NCBI GenBank assembly: GCA_022432975.1
Contig: CM039511.1
Coordinates: 21,850,557-21,914,556 of the forward strand
Length of the DNA: 64,000 nucleotides
DNA from: Begonia masoniana
Lineage: Eukaryota > Streptophyta > Magnoliopsida > Cucurbitales > Begoniaceae
Direction of reading: 5' to 3'
The translations under genes and the position numbers were made by a program. Every line of letters begins with the position of its first letter. The first letter of the stretch is position 1. Below the pieces are notes generated by a model. The model was not told the DNA's origin, did no database searches, and saw nothing but the letters and a program-made list of their open reading frames with translations. Shown one piece after another: positions 11,861 to 26,215 of the stretch.

Positions 11861-12856
11861 TTGATGAAGCATGGGTGTTTTGGATTTATAGCAAGTGTTG
11901 AAAAAGTAAGCATGCGAGATAAGTTAAAGTTATGTGACGTTCCAGTGGTTAGGGACTTTAAGGAAGTATTCCTGGATGAGTTGCCCGGATTGCCTCCAGA
12001 TCGGGAAATGGAGTTCACAATTGAGATTATTCCTGGTTCGGCGCCAGTATCCAAGAATCCTTATAGAATGGCACCGGTTGAACTGAGGGAATTGCAAATT
12101 CAGCTAAAAGAGCTAACAGACAAGGGTTTTGTACGGCCGAGCGTTTCTCCTTGGGGCGCTCCGGTTTTATTTGTAAAGAAGAAAGATGGCTCCTTAAGAA
12201 TGTGCGTAGATTACCATGAGTTGAATAAGATGACTATAAAGAATAAATACCCGTTACCGAGGATAGATGATCTATTTGACCAGTTGCAAGGAGCCATAGT
12301 ATTTTCTAAAATCGATTTGCGTTCTGGGTACTATCAGTTAAAAATTAGAGCCGAGGATGTACCGAAGACTGCCTTCAGAACACGTTACAGGCACTATGAG
12401 TTTAGGGTTATGTTCTTCGGTTTGACAAATGCTGTAGTGGCGTTTATGGACCTCATGAATAGAGTGTTTCGGGAGTTCTTGGATAAGTTTGTTATAGTGT
12501 TCATAGATGATATTTTGATTTATTCCCGAAACGACGAAGAACATGCAGAGCACTTAAGGGCTGTTATGACTACTTTGAAGCGACACCAGTTGTATGCTAA
12601 GCTTTCTAAGTGCGAATTTTGGTTGAGTCAGGTGAATTTCTTAGGCCACGTGATTTCAAAAGGAGGCGTTTCTGTGGATCCGGCCAAGATTCAAGTGGTA
12701 AGGGAGTGGCCTCGACTGAGAAATGCAAGTGATGTACGGAGTTTCGTAGGCCTAGCAGGGTATTATCGGAAGTTTATCCAAGGGTTTTCAGTGATAGCCA
12801 AACCTTTGACGAACTTAACGAAGAAAGAAGTGAAGTACGAGTGGACCTGCATGTGA
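11861..12856 (+). pseudogene. Element A reverse transcriptase
   Basis: This is the longest intact pol segment, 331 codons. Ty3-type RT landmarks appear in order: [68 protein letters not shown], then the catalytic [10 protein letters not shown], then [10 protein letters not shown] and [21 protein letters not shown] departs from the usual MPFGLTNAPA, so activity is doubtful. The frame ends at TGA 12854-12856, just before the RNase H connection. Confidence 0.9.
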
Positions 12857-13288
12857 AGAAAGCTTTCAGACCTTGAAGCAAAAGTTGACCATAGCGCCTT
12901 TACTGACTCTACCAGTGGAGAATGGGGTATACTGTATTTATTGTGACGCATTCAAAGTTGGGTTGGGATGCGTATTGATGCAGGAAGGAAAGGTCGTTGC
13001 CTATACTTCTAGGCAATTGAAAAGTTATGAGGAAAATTTCCCGACGCACGACTTAGAACTGGCAACGGTGGATTCGCATTAAAGATATGGAGACACTACC
13101 TCTACGGACAGAAGTGTGAAGTGTTTTTGTACCATAAAAGTTTAAAATACCTGTTTACACAGAAAGATTTAAATATGAGGCAGAGTAGATGGTTAGAATT
13201 CGTGAAAGACTACGACTTCGAAATCAAGTATCATCCTGGAAAGGCAAATACAGTGGCAGATGCTTTGAGTAGGATGCCTAGGACATAG
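12857..13288 (+). pseudogene. Element A RNase H (frameshifted)
   Basis: Frame pieces read [17 protein letters not shown], then [15 protein letters not shown] (catalytic Asp present in YCDA), then [20 protein letters not shown] frameshift near 13070 is followed by [13 protein letters not shown] and [20 protein letters not shown], ending at the TAG near 13287. At least two frame changes prevent translation. The enzyme would degrade RNA in the cDNA hybrid. Confidence 0.85.
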
Positions 13289-13384
13289 GAGTCAGTTGCT
13301 TTCTGTATGTCAGCTTCATTGAGAAAGGAGATGCAAGGGTTTGAACTTGAATTAGTTTAATAACTTTCGGCCCTACTTGCTGAC

Positions 13385-15790
<2,406 letters not shown>

Positions 15791-15791
<1 letters not shown>

Positions 15792-15806
15792 ATAAGGAGG
15801 GTAGGA
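15791..15806 (+). other. Polypurine tract of element A
   Basis: AATAAGGAGGGTAGGA directly precedes the 3' LTR start TGTAACGCCC at 15807, where plus-strand DNA synthesis starts in LTR elements. Confidence 0.85.
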
Positions 15807-16667
15807 TGTAACGCCCGAGAATTTCGTTTTAGGGATTTTGAGTTTTTGGTTTCGAGTTTTAAATATTTTAAGCATTTATAGAGTCATAATTCGTAGAAAT
15901 AGTGAATTAAGTCCGATTTGCGAACGAGAAGTTTCGTTAGGACTCTAAGAATAAATAGAAATATTTGGAGGAATAAGGGAATTTTGGAGAAGCTAAACCG
16001 ATAGACGAAATAACGATTTAAGTTAAGAAATTAACTAAGGGCGATTAGGTAATTTACTAAGTCAAATTTTATTAAAAACTTAAAAATCTTCTCTCTTTCT
16101 CATTTCTTCCCTCCAGTGCACGCGATCCTCTTCCTCTCCCTCGCGATTTCCCTCTCCTCCATTGCCGATTCCCTACACGTCGATCGACTCCTCCGATTCC
16201 GGCGTTTTTCCTTCAAGTTTCTTCAACAAATCAACCCTCCAAGTAAGCTCTATGTTTTAGTTAAGTTAGTTGTCGTTTTTGGAGTGGTTTTGGTTTAGGG
16301 TTTGCGAAGAAATTTAGGGATTTCGTTGGAAATCGATAGGGTTGTTAATTTATTACTCATTGATGATATAAAGATGGTTATTTAAGTGAGTTTAACAAAT
16401 TTATGGTGTTTGTAGTTGATTAGAGTTAATGTTGGTTGTTGAAGGTAGTTGGAGAAAAACATTAATGGAGTTTTAGTAAATGTGAGCACAATGTGCTCGA
16501 CGAAATGCCCGAACGAAGTGAAGTAAAGTTTTTGGAAGAATTGGCTTAGCTCGGGATTTCGTTTAGTTTAGAATTTGATGATTTTGAGTTAAAACTAATG
16601 ACGTTTTATGAAACTGCCTTAGGTAACCCAAGCTCAAGGACGGTGCTCGGCATATCTAGGATGCCAG

Positions 16668-18213
16668 GTAAGTGAGTGTTAGGTTTTTGGCCCCTAAGGC
16701 CCTACGTCATATCGATGTTAGAATTGTTTGTTGTGTTAGTGATTGACGGTGGTAGGAGTCTTGGTAAGTCGGGAAGCCTATTGTAGCGTGTTAGCCATTA
16801 GCTAATAGTTTTGTCCGCCTACGGGCCATAAATGTTAAAGGGACGTAGGAGTTGTTTTGATGAGTGTAGTGTATGTGTTTGTCTCCCCATGCATCATATC
16901 TTATGAACTGTGCATACGAACTATTTACGAGCATGTTTTTACGATGAATTGAACGATAAAGATTTAATGATTATATGTGTTCTCACGGGGCAAGTAACAG
17001 TTCTCACGGGGCAAGTAACAGTTCTCACGGGGCAAGTAACAGTTCTCACGGGGCAAGTAACAGTTCTCACGGGGCAAGTAACAGTTCTCACGGGGCAAGT
17101 AACAGTTCTCACGGGGCAAGTAACAGTTCTCACGGGGCAAGTAACAGTTCTCACGGGGCAAGTAACAGTTCTCACGGGGCAAGTAACAGTTCTCACGGGG
17201 CAAGTAACAGTTCTCACGGGGCAAGTAACAGTTCTCACGGGGCAAGTAACAGTTCTCACGGGGCAAGTAACAGTTCTCACGGGGCAAGTAACAGTTCTCA
17301 CGGGGCAAGTAACAGTTCTCACGGGGCAAGTAACAGTTCTCACGGGGCAAGTAACAGTTCTCACGGGGCAAGTAACAGTTCTCACGGGGCAAGTAACAGT
17401 TCTCACGGGGCAAGTAACAGTTCTCACGGGGCAAGTAACAGTTCTCACGGGGCAAGTAACAGTTCTCACGGGGCAAGTAACAGTTCTCACGGGGCAAGTA
17501 ACAGTTCTCACGGGGCAAGTAACAGTTCTCACGGGGCAAGTAACAGTTCTCACGGGGCAAGTAACAGTTCTCACGGGGCAAGTAACAGTTCTCACGGGGC
17601 AAGTAACAGTTCTCACGGGGCAAGTAACAGTTCTCACGGGGCAAGTAACAGTTCTCACGGGGCAAGTAACAGTTCTCACGGGGCAAGTAACAGTTCTCAC
17701 GGGGCAAGTAACAGTTCTCACGGGGCAAGTAACAGTTCTCACGGGGCAAGTAACAGTTCTCACGGGGCAAGTAACAGTTCTCACGGGGCAAGTAACAGTT
17801 CTCACGGGGCAAGTAACAGTTCTCACGGGGCAAGTAACAGTTCTCACGGGGCAAGTAACAGTTCTCACGGGGCAAGTAACAGTTCTCACGGGGCAAGTAA
17901 CAGTTCTCACGGGGCAAGTAACAGTTCTCACGGGGCAAGTAACAGTTCTCACGGGGCAAGTAACAGTTCTCACGGGGCAAGTAACAGTTCTCACGGGGCA
18001 AGTAACAGTTCTCACGGGGCAAGTAACAGTTCTCACGGGGCAAGTCACGATTCTCACGGGGCAAGGAAATGGTCTACTACGTAGACAAATGAGTTAATGT
18101 TAACAAAACCAAACGAAATGAACATGCTTTATAAATGCATGCATAATGTAACAGTTATATTTAGTGCACTCTTTACTAAGCATTAGGCTTAATGTATTTA
18201 TCGTATGATGTAG
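16668..18213 (+). promoter_or_regulatory. Predicted LTR leader intron 2 (A, 3' LTR), hosting the 21-bp array
   Basis: Donor AG|GTAAGT matches the plant consensus exactly. TTTACTAAG, 33 bases before the acceptor, is branch-like, and GATGTAG|GTGA is a good acceptor. The equivalent signals recur in B, C, F, G, H and I. This is a prediction from sequence only; no transcript evidence is available here. Confidence 0.5.
16979..18065 (+). repeat. 21-bp tandem array, 52 copies
   Basis: The word TCTCACGGGG recurs every 21 bases from 16981 to 18052. All copies but the last two read identically by eye (AGTTCTCACGGGGCAAGTAA plus C). 21 is a multiple of three, so all frames lacking a stop in the unit stay open (VLTGQVT and SSHGASN on plus, others on minus). 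These frames are by-products and should not be called genes. Confidence 0.96.
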
Positions 18214-19169
18214 GTGACGAGAACGAAGGTGAGGAACCTCCTTATGATGATCAAGCGTAGTTGGTTGATGGGCGGAGCACGTGGCGGCGGGGCGTGTTTT
18301 GGCCAGGCTGGTTGACTCATGGTTAGATAATTTTTGAGAGTTTTTGGGAATGTTTGGGTTAATGGTGAATTAGATAGATTCATCGTAGAATTTGATACAT
18401 TTTAGGATGTTTGGTGACTGAATAGATAATATATTGCATTTTGTAGTGCTTTTGACGTTTTTCAAACAGGAAGAAATGTTAAACTTTTAAACGGAACCAC
18501 GCGGTTAGTTTTCATGAAAGTTGATTATATTTAAAAGTGAATTGTGTCGGTTTTGAGTGTATGGATAAACTTCATGTTGGAAGTGTATATTGTAAGTTGG
18601 AAGTAAAGATGGTGTGAAAGAGGAGTGAGAATTGGAGATGAGGTTGTTGTCTGTTTTGTGTTATGAATGTGAAATGCAGGGCGTGAGGAAAACAAAGGAA
18701 GAAAGAAAGAAGGGAGGAGAAATCTGTGCTCTCTGGAGAAATTCCAGAGAGCATGGCGATTGATCGCCTCTTGGAGGTGATCAATCGCCTCTCCCTGCCT
18801 GGAAATCGCTGGAGAGGCGATTGCTGGTCGCCGCTCTCTGGAGAAATCCAGAGAGAGTGGCGACTTGCAACAGGCGATTGATCGCCTGTTGCAATCGCCG
18901 AAGGGCGATCAGTCGCCCCTTTTATGGACGACTGATCGCCATAGTTTCTTTTATTTTATTTTAAGTTTTATTTTAATTAGTTAATAGTTTTAATTGATTA
19001 AATTGTTTTAAGTTTTAATTGTTTTAGTATTTTTTTTAAACGATTTACTAAACGAATTTCGATTTCAATTTCGATTGAGATTTCGCCTTAAGTCTAGTTA
19101 AAGTTAAAAGTGTAAAAAAAAAATGATAGTACGGGAAATTGGGTACAGTATTAGGGTCGTGACACATTC

Positions 19170-22100
19170 AGTTTTTGCAGCTCGAGTTCCCGGCAAGAGA
19201 GAGAGAGCCCGACGTTATTCCTCCGGCGACCCCGCGATTTCAGCCACCATTCTGACGAGCAAGCTCCGGCAAACTGAACCCTCTCTCTTCCTCTTCAATT
19301 TCGTGCGCAAATTTGGACGAAAACAGGCGAGCTTCTTCTCCCTGTTTCCTCTCTGTTGATCGGCCAGGGTGTGGTTTGAATGATGAAGTGTGTTTGGCCG
19401 ATTTTTCTTGTTGTTTTGTGACGAAAATATTGGGGAATTAGAGGTGTGTGATGGGTGATTATCGGTGGCTGAGGTACCCCTGTTTTCAGGGAGAAAGCCG
19501 TGAGGAGAGTGTGCTGTGATTCAGGTTTCTGAATTGGAAACTTCAGATTTTGTTAAATTATGCTTAATGGGTTAGAATGTGATAGATAAGTGAGGAATTG
19601 AGGGAGTTTTGTTGAGAAACCGAGAAAGGGGAAATTTGAGCTTTAAAACCGGTTCTGTTTTTGGGGGTTTTGACCTAGCTACGGTTAGTTGTTTTAATTT
19701 CTCTCCTGGTATGTTAAACTAGGTTATTAGTGAAATGTTTAGCTGCTAAAATCGAGTCTTTTCGATAATCGTAGTAAAAGTTACGCAAATTCAAAGTTTA
19801 GGTGAAATTTGGGTTTCTGAGTAGGGAACCCTCAATTTGTGTTGTACCAAGCCTAAATTGATCTGAATGGGGTTAATTGACAATGAAATTGGTTAAACTG
19901 GATTGGAAGTTTAATTTTGGACGTTTCAGTATAATATACCGATTCTATTTTTTGGGTTTTGGACCGGTTACGGTCGTTCGTTTTAAATTCCCTTTTGATA
20001 GGCTAAGCTAGGTTACTAGGGGAGTACGTGGTCGCTACACTTATTTGATTCCGATAACCAACGTGAAAGTTATGCTCGTCCAAAGTTTTGGGACGTTTTT
20101 AACTGAACCAATTTAGCGACCTGTTTAGTTGAGTTTTAATTGGGTTATGCTAGAAATAGTAGTTTGAGAGTGAATTGGTTAACGTAAGCCCGATTCTAAT
20201 GAAGTTTGAATTTTTTTCTTAGGTAAAGCCGTAGGTGACGTGAAGTGTCAAACCCTACGAGCTAGGACGCTCGGTAAGTAGTAATGTGAGAGCGAATGCC
20301 TGAGAGTCGCCTAGAAGGGCCTACACCACAGTTGTTTGCATGTTGAGAGTCGTGTGCATGTTGTGAGTAGCGTGTATGTGATGTGATTGATGTGATGTGA
20401 TGTGATGTGATGTGATGTGATGTGATGTGATGTGATGTGATGTGATGTGATGTGATGTGATGTGATGTGATGTGATGTGATGTGATGTGATGTGATGTGA
20501 TGTGATGTGATGTGATGTGATGTGATGTGATGTGATGTGATGTGATGTGATGTGATGTGATGTGATGTGATGTGATGTGATGTGATGTGATGTGATGTGA
20601 TGTGATGTGATGTGATGTGATGTGATGTGATGTGATGTGATGTGATGTGATGTGATGTGATGTGATGTGATGTGATGTGATGTGATGTGATGTGATGTGA
20701 TGTGATGTGATGTGATGTGATGTGATGTGATGTGATGTGATGTGATGTGATGTGATGTGATGTGATGTGATGTGATGTGATGTGATGTGATGTGATGTGA
20801 TGTGATGTGATGTGATGTGATGTGATGTGATGTGATGTGATGTGATGTGATGTGATGTGATGTGATGTGATGTGATGTGATGTGATGTGATGTGATGTGA
20901 TGTGATGTGATGTGATGTGATGTGATGTGATGTGATGTGATGTGATGTGATGTGATGTGATGTGATGTGATGTGATGTGATGTGATGTGATGTGATGTGA
21001 TGTGATGTGATGTGATGTGATGTGATGTGATGTGATGTGATGTGATGTGATGTGATGTGATGTGATGTGATGTGATGTGATGTGATGTGATGTGATGTGA
21101 TGTGATGTGATGTGATGTGATGTGATGTGATGTGATGTGATGTGATGTGATGTGATGTGATGTGATGTGATGTGATGTGATGTGATGTGATGTGATGTGA
21201 TGTGATGTGATGTGATGTGATGTGATGTGATGTGATGTGATGTGATGTGATGTGATGTGATGTGATGTGATGTGATGTGATGTGATGTGATGTGATGTGA
21301 TGTGATGTGATGTGATGTGATGTGATGTGATGTGATGTGATGTGATGTGATGTGATGTGATGTGATGTGATGTGATGTGATGTGATGTGATGTGATGTGA
21401 TGTGATGTGATGTGATGTGATGTGATGTGATGTGATGTGATGTGATGTGATGTGATGTGATGTGATGTGATGTGATGTGATGTGATGTGATGTGATGTGA
21501 TGTGATGTGATGTGATGTGATGTGATGTGATGTGATGTGATGTGATGTGATGTGATGTGATGTGATGTGATGTGATGTGATGTGATGTGATGTGATGTGA
21601 TGTGATGTGATGTGATGTGATGTGATGTGATGTGATGTGATGTGATGTGATGTGATGTGATGTGATGTGATGTGATGTGATGTGATGTGATGTGATGTGA
21701 TGTGATGTGATGTGATGTGATGTGATGTGATGTGATGTGATGTGATGTGATGTGATGTGATGTGATGTGATGTGATGTGATGTGATGTGATGTGATGTGA
21801 TGTGATGTGATGTGATGTGATGTGATGTGATGTGATGTGATGTGATGTGATGTGATGTGATGTGATGTGATGTGATGTGATGTGATGTGATGTGATGTGA
21901 TGTGATGTGATGTGATGTGATGTGATGTGATGTGATGTGATGTGATGTGATGTGATGTGATGTGATGTGATGTGATGTGATGTGATGTGATGTGATGTGA
22001 TGTGATGTGATGTGATGTGATGTGATGTGATGTGATGTGATGTGATGTGATGTGATGTGATGTGATGTGATGTGATGTGATGTGATGTGATGTGATGTGA

Positions 22101-22887
22101 TGTGATGTGATGTGATGTGATGTGATGTGATGTGATGTGATGTGATGTGATGTGATGTGATGTGATGTGATGTGATGTGATGTGATGTGATGTGATGTGA
22201 TGTGATGTGATGTGATGTGATGTGATGTGATGTGATGTGATGTGATGTGATGTGATGTGATGTGATGTGATGTGATGTACCGAGAGCCTGATCCGAAGTA
22301 GGTGGCGGTTGGTGGCGTGCAACCAGGGCCCCGGTTGACAGTAGTGTTAGGACGACCCGACCCAGTAGGAGCCGTCGTATAGTGTTGATCGGGAGTAGGT
22401 TATTTTGCGAGGGCATGGTATATTTTGTTGTATACAGTCATAGTTAAGGGTGATGTGTCACCCTATACTGTGGTCTTTCTTCATTATAGTCGGTAGTACT
22501 GTTCTTTTTACTAATATGATGATTGTCTGGAGATTTCTGTGTTGGTTAGATGAGTAAGAATATTCTGGATTGGTTGGGATTTAATTTTGTGCAGGTACTT
22601 AGCATTTTGGATAGCCATTTTCAAGCATTACTCTACCAAAATTTTTAGGGAGGCCGCCGTGGTGCCCAACGAATAGTATTAGGAGAACTTAATGGGTTAG
22701 GGAAACCAGGTATGACATGAACGCAGTCTTCAAGAGACTTAGCTTTAATTCCGCTGCGTCTGTTTAATTAAAACGGATTCCTTGTGTTAGTAGTTTAAGT
22801 GAACAAGATAGTAGTCAAAGGGAATCATTTAGCTCAGTGTAGTCCTTGTGCGCACCGGGTACTCGGGTGGGTTTTCGGAGCGTTACA
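19170..22887 (+). repeat. Element B 5' LTR, second part
   Basis: This resumes at AGTTTTTGCAGCTCGAG after element A and matches 29485-31620 and 37313-37586 of the 3' LTR, ending GCGTTACA at 22887. Leader-like signals are a donor at 19328 (CAG|GCGAGC, where the 3' LTR has GTGAGC), acceptor ending 20222, a 51-bp segment 20223-20273, and donor CGG|TAAGT at 20274. The matching acceptor of the 3' LTR (31316) is missing here because the TGATG array has replaced that stretch. Confidence 0.88.
20375..22279 (+). repeat. (TGATG)n microsatellite, about 1.9 kb
   Basis: Near-pure 5-bp repeat with roughly 378 copies. The corresponding place in the 3' LTR (about 30670-30687) has three copies and then about 650 bases of LTR sequence (to about 31325) that are absent here. 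Expansion was therefore accompanied by deletion, or the assembly has skipped that sequence. The minus-strand HITSHHITS frames are by-products. Confidence 0.95.
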
Positions 22888-22891
22888 GTTA

Positions 22892-22904
22892 TGGTATCAG
22901 AGCC
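22892..22904 (+). other. Primer-binding site of element B
   Basis: TGGTATCAGAGCC starts five bases after the LTR end and fits the initiator-methionine tRNA primer. Confidence 0.9.
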
Positions 22905-23042
22905 ATAGGTTTGACGTTGTTCAGTGGATTACCTAACATCGTCAGCCGCTGCCTGGGAGCGCTTCGCCGACTGTAAGTATTTTTTAGAACCCTCGTATAT
23001 TTCTACTTACGATAGTGTTAAATGGTTCAGAGATAGAGAGAT

Positions 23043-24150
23043 ATGCCGGGTGGGCGTAGAGGACGGGGACGCTCTTGGAGGGAGGTAGATGACCAGACTG
23101 AGACTAGGGGACAGCCACAGAGAGAGACAGGCAGGAGAGATGACGCTATCAGGCAGTTGACAGAGTTGGTCACCCGCCAGTCTCAGCAGTTAGAGCGCCA
23201 GTCTCAGTAGTTAGAGTGATTTTTAAGCAGGGAGGATCAGGGGCAGTCCAGTGGTAGCGCTGCTGCGGCGGGCCGCGAGGGGGACAGGTTTCACAGGTTG
23301 CAACCCCCAGTCTTTGACGGATCATCTTCGGACCCACTCATTGCTGATGAGTGGATTCGAAGGATGGAAGACATGATGGGTTATGCCAAGGTGGATCATC
23401 GGGACAGGGTCTCTAGTGCAGTTTTCCACATGGCAGGGAACGCCCGATTCTGGTGGGACATAGTGAAGGCCACCGCCGATGTGAGTAGGATGACATGGGA
23501 AGAGTTTCAGGCAGTGTTCTTCGGCAAATACTTTAGCCACTCGGTCAAAACCATGAAGATGGTCGAGTTTACTCAGTTGAAGCAAACGAGTACTGTGGCG
23601 GATTATGTGTGGCAGTTTAAAGCCTTGTCAAGATTTTCCAGTCACCTGGTGACCCTAAACGAGAACAAGGTGCACCAGTTTGTTCAGGGGCTGAAGCCAG
23701 AGATATATATGGATGTCAGGATAGCGGGAACACAGGATGTGCCTTATGACAGGGTGGGTTGCCAACGCACTGGATATTGAGGAGGCTAGCATGAAGATTC
23801 CTAGTTATAGAGATCAGCCTAGGGAGCAGCCGCGACGTCCCCTCCAAGGGTTAGTGCCTCAGTCGTCGAGGGGCACACCTCAGCCGCAGCAGAGGGACCA
23901 GAAGAGGCCCAGCGAGAGCCAGGGAAGCAGTCAGGGGAGCAGCAAATGGCCTCAGGAGTCGAGTACTGTGCCGCTATGCCCTAAGTGTAAGAGGAATCAT
24001 TTTGGTGAGTGCCGAGCAGATTCTAACAGATGCTTCAAGTGTAATGAGGCGGGCCATTTTGCGACAGAGTGTCTAAAGACAGATCGATGCTGCCATTGCA
24101 ACGAGGTAGGACATTTTGCCAGACAGTGCACGACCTTGAGCAGAGCCCCG
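23043..24150 (+). pseudogene. Element B gag (broken)
   Basis: ATG at 23043 begins MPGGRRGRGRSWREVDD. Stops occur at 23208 (TAG) and 23217 (TGA), just before the retrotrans_gag core FHRLQPPVFDGSSSDPLIAD. The core continues through FWWDIVKA and TWEEFQAVFFGKYF to HQFVQGLKPEIYMDV. A frameshift near 23750 follows. In the new frame a proline/glutamine-rich linker leads to CPKCKRNHFGEC and two CCHC knuckles, CFKCNEAGHFATEC and CCHCNEVGHFARQC. Capsid and nucleocapsid functions are inferred from family. Not translatable as one protein. Confidence 0.87.
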
Positions 24151-24637
24151 ACAAGATCAGCACCGTGGCTTTTCTCCCTTATTGAGCCAGATGATGTTGC
24201 ACAGCCATCCGTCATTTCAGGTAACATTTTTATTCTCAGAGTTGCAGCTTATACCTTGATTGATACGAGTGCTACACATTCGTTTGTGTCTTGCGGCCTT
24301 TGTGGTTAAGGCCAACTTGGAGTATCCTGCATACCGATTTTACGAGGTAACGTTGCCGTCAGGGGAGTGTTTTTTTTCAGATCAGATGGTGCGAGGGGAT
24401 ATAGTGACTGTGGGAGGGCGACAGCTGTATGCCGATCTGATCATACTCCACATGAAGGGGTATGAGGTCATTTTGGGTATGAATTAGCTATTCAGACATC
24501 ATGCCTCGAAGGGGTATGAGGTCATTTTGGGTATGAATTAGCTATTCAGACATCATGCCTCGATAGATTGCAGGACTCGAGAGATCCATTTCCGACCCCC
24601 GAATGGTGAGAGTTATTCATTCAGGGCCGGGAAAGGT
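24151..24637 (+). pseudogene. Element B aspartic protease (broken, active-site change)
   Basis: The active-site motif reads LIDTSATHSFVS near 24256-24291, so the Gly of DTG is Ser. A frameshift at about 24300 follows. The C-terminal motif MKGYEVILGMN is followed by a TAG (24485-24487) where the family has Trp after the Asp position. A perfect 54-bp in-frame tandem duplication (24455-24508 and 24509-24562) repeats this block, stop included. Confidence 0.83.
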
Positions 24638-25513
24638 TTGGACAGGATTCGTGTAGTATCTTCCTTGAGAGCCCAACAGTTGTTACGAGATGGATGTATG
24701 GGCTTCCTGGCTAGTTCTATGGATGGACAGTATCAGGCAGAGACTCAGTTATCGGACATCGCGGTCGTGCAGGATTTTCCAGATGTGTTCCTTGAGACTT
24801 TCCAGGTTTGCCTCCTGATAAAGAGAGTGAGTTCGTCATCGATGTTTACCCAGGGGCTGAACCGGTGTGTAAGAGAACCCATATAGATTGGCGCCTATTG
24901 AGCTGAAAGAGTTGAAGGCGCAGTTGGAGGAGTTGACGGATAAGGGCTTTATACGCCCTAGCTTTTCGCCGTGGGGCGCACCGGTATTGTTTGTGAAAAA
25001 GAAGAATGGATCCCTATGCATGTGAATCGATTACAGGGAACTGAATAAGCTGACAGTGAAGAACAAATATACATTGCCAAGGATAGACGATTTGTTTAAT
25101 CAGCTTCAGGGTGCACGGGTATTTTCTAAGATTGATTTGAGGTTCGGTTATAATCAGCTGAAGGTGCGGGAGGAAGATGTACCGAAGACAGCTTATAGGA
25201 CGAGATATGGGCACTATGAGTTTTTGGTCATGTCTTTTGGACTGACCAATGCCTCAGCAGCTTTTATGGATCTAATGAACCAAGTGTTCAAGGAGTATTT
25301 GGACAGGTTCTTGATAGTGTTTATTGATGACATTTTGATTTATTCGCGGACCAAGGAAGAGCACAGGGAACACTTGGGGATTGTGTTATCTGCTTTGAAA
25401 CAACACCAGTTGTACGCCAAGTTCTCCAAGTATGAGTTTTGGCTGGATAGAGTTAATTTCTTGGGGCATGTCGTCTCCTGTGATGGCATTTTTGTGGACC
25501 CGATGAAGGTTTA
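24638..25513 (+). pseudogene. Element B reverse transcriptase (broken)
   Basis: The linker MGFLASSMDG and VVQDFPDVF is followed by a frameshift near 24800. The RT then reads [17 protein letters not shown] and KKKNGSLCM, with a TGA near 25022, then [42 protein letters not shown] and the intact catalytic [13 protein letters not shown] at 25512-25514 closes the frame at DPMKV. Confidence 0.87.
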
Positions 25514-25514
25514 G

Positions 25515-26097
25515 GCGGTGCAGGAGTGGCCTCGACCGACCAGTGCGAGTGAGATTCGTAGTTTTCTTGGATTGATAGGCTATTATCAGAGATTTATTGA
25601 GAGATTCTCCAAGATTGCAGCCCCGATGACTCGTTTGACCAGGAAGAATGCGAAGTACTATTGGTCTGATGATTGTGAAAGCAACTTTCAGACTCTGAAG
25701 CAAAAGTTAACCTCAGCTCCTGTGCTAGTGCTACCGGTGGAGGGTGAGAGGTTCAGTATTTATTGCGACGCATCCAGGGTCGGTTTGGGGTGTGTATTGA
25801 TGCAGAGTGAGAAGGTTATTGCTTATGCTTCTAGGCAGCTAAAGACGTATGAGCAGAACTATCCTACTCACGACTTGGAGCTAGCAGCGGTGGTGTTTGC
25901 ACTGAAGATTTGGCGGCATTATCTATATGGGAAGAAGCGTGAGGTATTCTCCGACCACCAGAGTTTGAGGTATATTTTCACATAGAAGGAGCTGAACCAG
26001 AGGCAGAGGAGGTGGCTTGAGCTGATGAAGGACTACGATTTTGAAATCAAGTAGCATCCCGGGAAGGCGAATGTAGTGACGGATGCTTTGAGCTGGA
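25515..26097 (+). pseudogene. Element B RNase H
   Basis: Reads [53 protein letters not shown] (catalytic Asp present), [20 protein letters not shown] and [23 protein letters not shown] near 25983 and another near 26053 interrupt the tail before HPGKANVVTDALSWM. Otherwise well preserved. Confidence 0.87.
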
Positions 26098-26215
26098 TGA
26101 CAGTTTCAGCTTCAGCTTCTGCTATGGTGGCTACTGTGCCGGCTGAGCTAAGTATTAAGTTAAAGAGATTTGGTGGGTAGTTTCTAACCTTGCAGCTACT
26201 CTTTCGGCTATATCA

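Larger units (their letters stand above)
15807..19164 (+). repeat. Element A 3' LTR with expanded array
   Basis: At 3358 bp it is nearly 1 kb longer than the 5' LTR without its insertion, because the 21-bp unit is expanded. The spliced-leader-like signals are conserved: donor at 16243 (CCAA|GTAAGC), acceptor ending 16622, 45-bp exon-like segment 16623-16667, donor at 16668 (CCAG|GTAAGT), CTAAG at 18176-18180 and acceptor TGTAG ending 18213. It lacks the 18-bp hairpin present at 9807-9845 of the 5' copy. Confidence 0.93.

Noticed and set aside
16910..18097. Long frames of VLTGQVT, SSHGASN and minus-strand repeats
   Set aside because: They are translations of a 21-bp repeat in an LTR. All stop-free frames stay open because 21 is a multiple of three. 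No codon signature or family match.
20262..22416. 686- and 701-codon HITSHHITS frames
   Set aside because: Minus-strand readings of (TGATG)n with no start context or domain.
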